A stretch of 64,000 nt of DNA, from positions 2,906,672 through 2,970,671 of the forward strand of contig NZ_CP117982.1 of the NCBI RefSeq assembly GCF_030708075.1. The letters are read 5' to 3'. The position numbers and the translations under genes were made by a program. How positions within the stretch are numbered: position 1 is the stretch's first letter; every line of letters begins with the position of its first letter. The stretch is from Candidatus Epulonipiscium viviparus (lineage in GTDB: Bacteria > Bacillota > Clostridia > Lachnospirales > Cellulosilyticaceae). Below, in pieces: positions 62,447 to 64,000 of this stretch. The notes under the pieces are model-generated. The model searched no databases, was not told the DNA's origin, and was given only the letters and a program-made list of their open reading frames with translations.

Positions 62447-63379
62447 TTAGAGAATATTGAGCAGGTCATTGTGTGACAAATCACGAAAAATATTAGCTAT
62501 ATACGTATCTAACTCTGGGCCTACCGTAAGTGATAATTGCTCTGCTAGCTTATTTTTTTGCATGGAAATAGGTAGGTCCTCATCGACATTGTCATATACA
62601 TACACTTCTACAAATAGTGGATTTGCATGTATAGCCATATACGTATTGTCGTTTCTGGCAACAATGCTAACATTTTCGGTATATATAAAAGCAGAGTGCT
62701 GAAATCTTTTTCTTGACAACACGCATAGCGTAGAAACTGAAAAAATAGGCGCGGCAACGCTAGAATTACAGTGTGCAAAATATATTCTATAGTCAATATA
62801 GTCGATAATTTCGTATTTATTTGATTCGCGGACATCGCTTCCAAACATAATAACAGTGCCTACATCCGATTTTGGTACATCTCTATAGCTGTTATTTAGA
62901 GGTAAAGTATATTGATTATCTATATAAGAAATTATGATTTTGCCTTGATCTAAATATTCTGTTATTGTATATTTACAGTCATGTATAAAAAATACTATAT
63001 TTATATTTGTGTCATCAGTATCGTTCAATTCTAGCTTACCAATATCTTTCTTATCTAATAAACTATTGTATATATAACTTAGATATGGGCTTCGATAAGA
63101 AAATCTGTATTTAGGTGAAGCTAAAGGTTCGTGTTTGCTGTTTTCTGTATATAAATAGTATTCGAAAGATTTTTCTAAGCTGCTACTCAACAAATCAAAA
63201 GTATATGGAGCGTAAATATGTTCGGTTAGGCTAATCATTCTATGATCTTCTAATAAATCGGCCAAATTTTCTGTTGTCAATGTTTTTAGCATTAAATCGT
63301 CGGTGGAGAGGGTGTTGCCAGTAAAACGTTTAATAATTGAAGTATTTATTTTTTTCTTTACATAAATTAAATGTAGCAC
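62447..63379 (-). CDS. Unknown protein, 310 residues
   Basis: Starts with GTG at 63379, seven bases after GAGGAG. It has no signal peptide and no clear membrane segment. The sequence is rich in Tyr, Ser, Asp and Ile, with beta-strand-like alternation in the middle (NINIVFFIHDCKYTITEYLDQGKIIISYIDN) and a helical end (NKLAEQLSLTVGPELDTYIANIF). No family was recognised. It is a single gene whose start faces the secreted protein at the right edge. Codon use and AT content resemble its neighbours, so it is probably real. Confidence 0.7.
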   Translation of the reverse strand: MLHLIYVKKKINTSIIKRFTGNTLSTDDLMLKTLTTENLADLLEDHRMISLTEHIYAPYTFDLLSSSLEKSFEYYLYTENSKHEPLASPKYRFSYRSPYLSYIYNSLLDKKDIGKLELNDTDDTNINIVFFIHDCKYTITEYLDQGKIIISYIDNQYTLPLNNSYRDVPKSDVGTVIMFGSDVRESNKYEIIDYIDYRIYFAHCNSSVAAPIFSVSTLCVLSRKRFQHSAFIYTENVSIVARNDNTYMAIHANPLFVEVYVYDNVDEDLPISMQKNKLAEQLSLTVGPELDTYIANIFRDLSHNDLLNIL

Positions 63380-63692
63380 AATTGTTCTCCTCTAATATAA
63401 AATATTTAGTAATATAATATGCTGAATGCTTGCTATATTACAAGGGGCATTTTACAAAATAGACGATATTTTCTGTTTAAGCTATATGATACAAAATACG
63501 ACGATTTGAACAAATATTAGCGATTCACTTCTTAATATTTATATGTTAATGTTATTAAGAAACTATAAACAAGGCAACTTAAATTAGATTAACTTAGTAT
63601 AAAATAAGTATATGATATGAATTTGATTCTACAATTATTATAGTAGCAGTCAAAGGTTGAGATTGTGAAAATCGCTAAAAGGAGGAGTTTTA
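63380..63692. other. 313-base divergent intergenic region
   Basis: AT-rich, between two outward genes. A minus-strand promoter for the 310-residue gene is possible near 63400-63440 (TTGTAA, 18 bases, TATTAT). A TATAGT box at about 63640 may serve the secreted protein, with no good -35. No ORF, RNA gene or repeat was seen. Confidence 0.5.
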
Positions 63693-64000
63693 ATGAAAAA
63701 ATTTGGAAAAGTATTTGCTACAATGATGGCATTAGCAATGATGGGAGGTGCTGCTTATGCCGCAGAAGCAACGTTGACTCTTGACGAAGCAAAGGCTGCA
63801 ATTGCAACAGCAGCTGGAGTAGAAACTTGGAGAAATGACGAGCTGAATGCAAAGGTTACAGAAATAATAACGGGTCATAATATTTATTACGTATTTCCGC
63901 TTACACTTAGCAATGGAGAACGAGGTGTTGTCGGAGGCGCATATGATGGTACGATTGTCGCATACACGAGCGATGGCAAATTGATGTGGGAATCGCGCCC
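63693..64000 (+). CDS. Secreted protein, N-terminal part only
   Basis: An open frame from the ATG at 63693, after AAAGGAGGAG, running off the right edge (102 codons seen). A signal peptide (MKKFGKVFATMMALAMMGG, then AAYA-AE) is followed by LTLDEAKAAIATAAGV and a region ending IVAYTSDGKLMWES. The helix with DEAKAAIATAAG followed by strands recalls PepSY-type small secreted domains, but the evidence is thin. The rest of the protein lies outside the window. Confidence 0.75.
   Translation, partial: MKKFGKVFATMMALAMMGGAAYAAEATLTLDEAKAAIATAAGVETWRNDELNAKVTEIITGHNIYYVFPLTLSNGERGVVGGAYDGTIVAYTSDGKLMWESR

Noticed and set aside
1-64000. tRNA, rRNA, CRISPR arrays, insertion sequences, phage genes
   Set aside because: No T-loop GGTTCGAATC-like cores in tRNA context, no spaced direct repeats, no transposase or integrase motifs were seen in any gap or gene.

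Overview
The window looks like chromosomal DNA of a low-GC, Gram-positive, anaerobic Clostridia member, most likely in the Lachnospirales. Supporting features are AT-rich intergenic DNA with TTGACA/TATAAT promoters 17 bases apart, strong AGGAGG ribosome binding sites, lipobox substrate-binding proteins, an oxygen-sensitive class III ribonucleotide reductase (NrdD), a two-OB-fold SSB and a domain-permuted GH3 enzyme. A GH110 alpha-1,3-galactosidase beside a secreted clan GH-A glycosidase, plus KDG kinase and KDPG aldolase, suggests a diet of galactans and uronate polymers such as algal polysaccharides. That ecology is inference. No tRNA, rRNA, CRISPR array, insertion sequence or prophage was recognised.

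Layout. 1-11.4 kb is a leftward polysaccharide operon: a membrane AraC-type sensor-regulator, then an LplA-like binding lipoprotein (frameshifted), two permeases, a second binding lipoprotein, GH110 and a GH-A glycosidase that runs off the left edge. 11.4-13.1 kb is a frameshifted chemotaxis receptor. 13.2-19.2 kb holds a DtxR-type regulator, kdgK and an eda-VOC fusion (the end of uronate catabolism), cob(I)alamin adenosyltransferase, SSB and small proteins of unknown function. 19.2-28.5 kb is the leftward purine operon purL-E-C-F-M-ND, with purN and purD joined in one frame. 28.6-36.4 kb is a ChvE/MmsAB-type monosaccharide ABC transporter, divergent from a YesM/YesN-type two-component system with its own binding protein. 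36.4-45.5 kb contains a degenerate nucleotidase-LysM protein, a homocysteine methyltransferase, a permuted GH3 beta-glycosidase with its LacI regulator, and rpiB-rpe, which diverges from a DeoR and a second LacI regulator. 45.7-48.6 kb is sucrose uptake and cleavage (PTS EIIBC and GH32).

48.6-53.5 kb is the most unusual part. A multi-S1-domain RNA-binding protein is followed by a coiled-coil membrane protein, which is translationally coupled to an EF-G/TetM-like GTPase carrying a C-terminal YacP/Rae1-type NYN nuclease domain. 53.7-62.4 kb holds nrdD, efp, an FtsA-like ATPase with a repeated C-terminal tail, a MurJ/SpoVB-like flippase, a possible structured RNA, a TRASH-motif membrane protein and a water-forming-type NADH oxidase with a palindrome over its promoter. 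The right end has one unrecognised gene and the start of a secreted protein.

The window mixes sugar-specific import and hydrolysis modules, each with a local regulator, with core purine, deoxynucleotide and translation genes. Two reading frames are broken by single-base shifts, and at least four genes start with TTG. All assignments come from reading the sequence and motifs; no database search was run.
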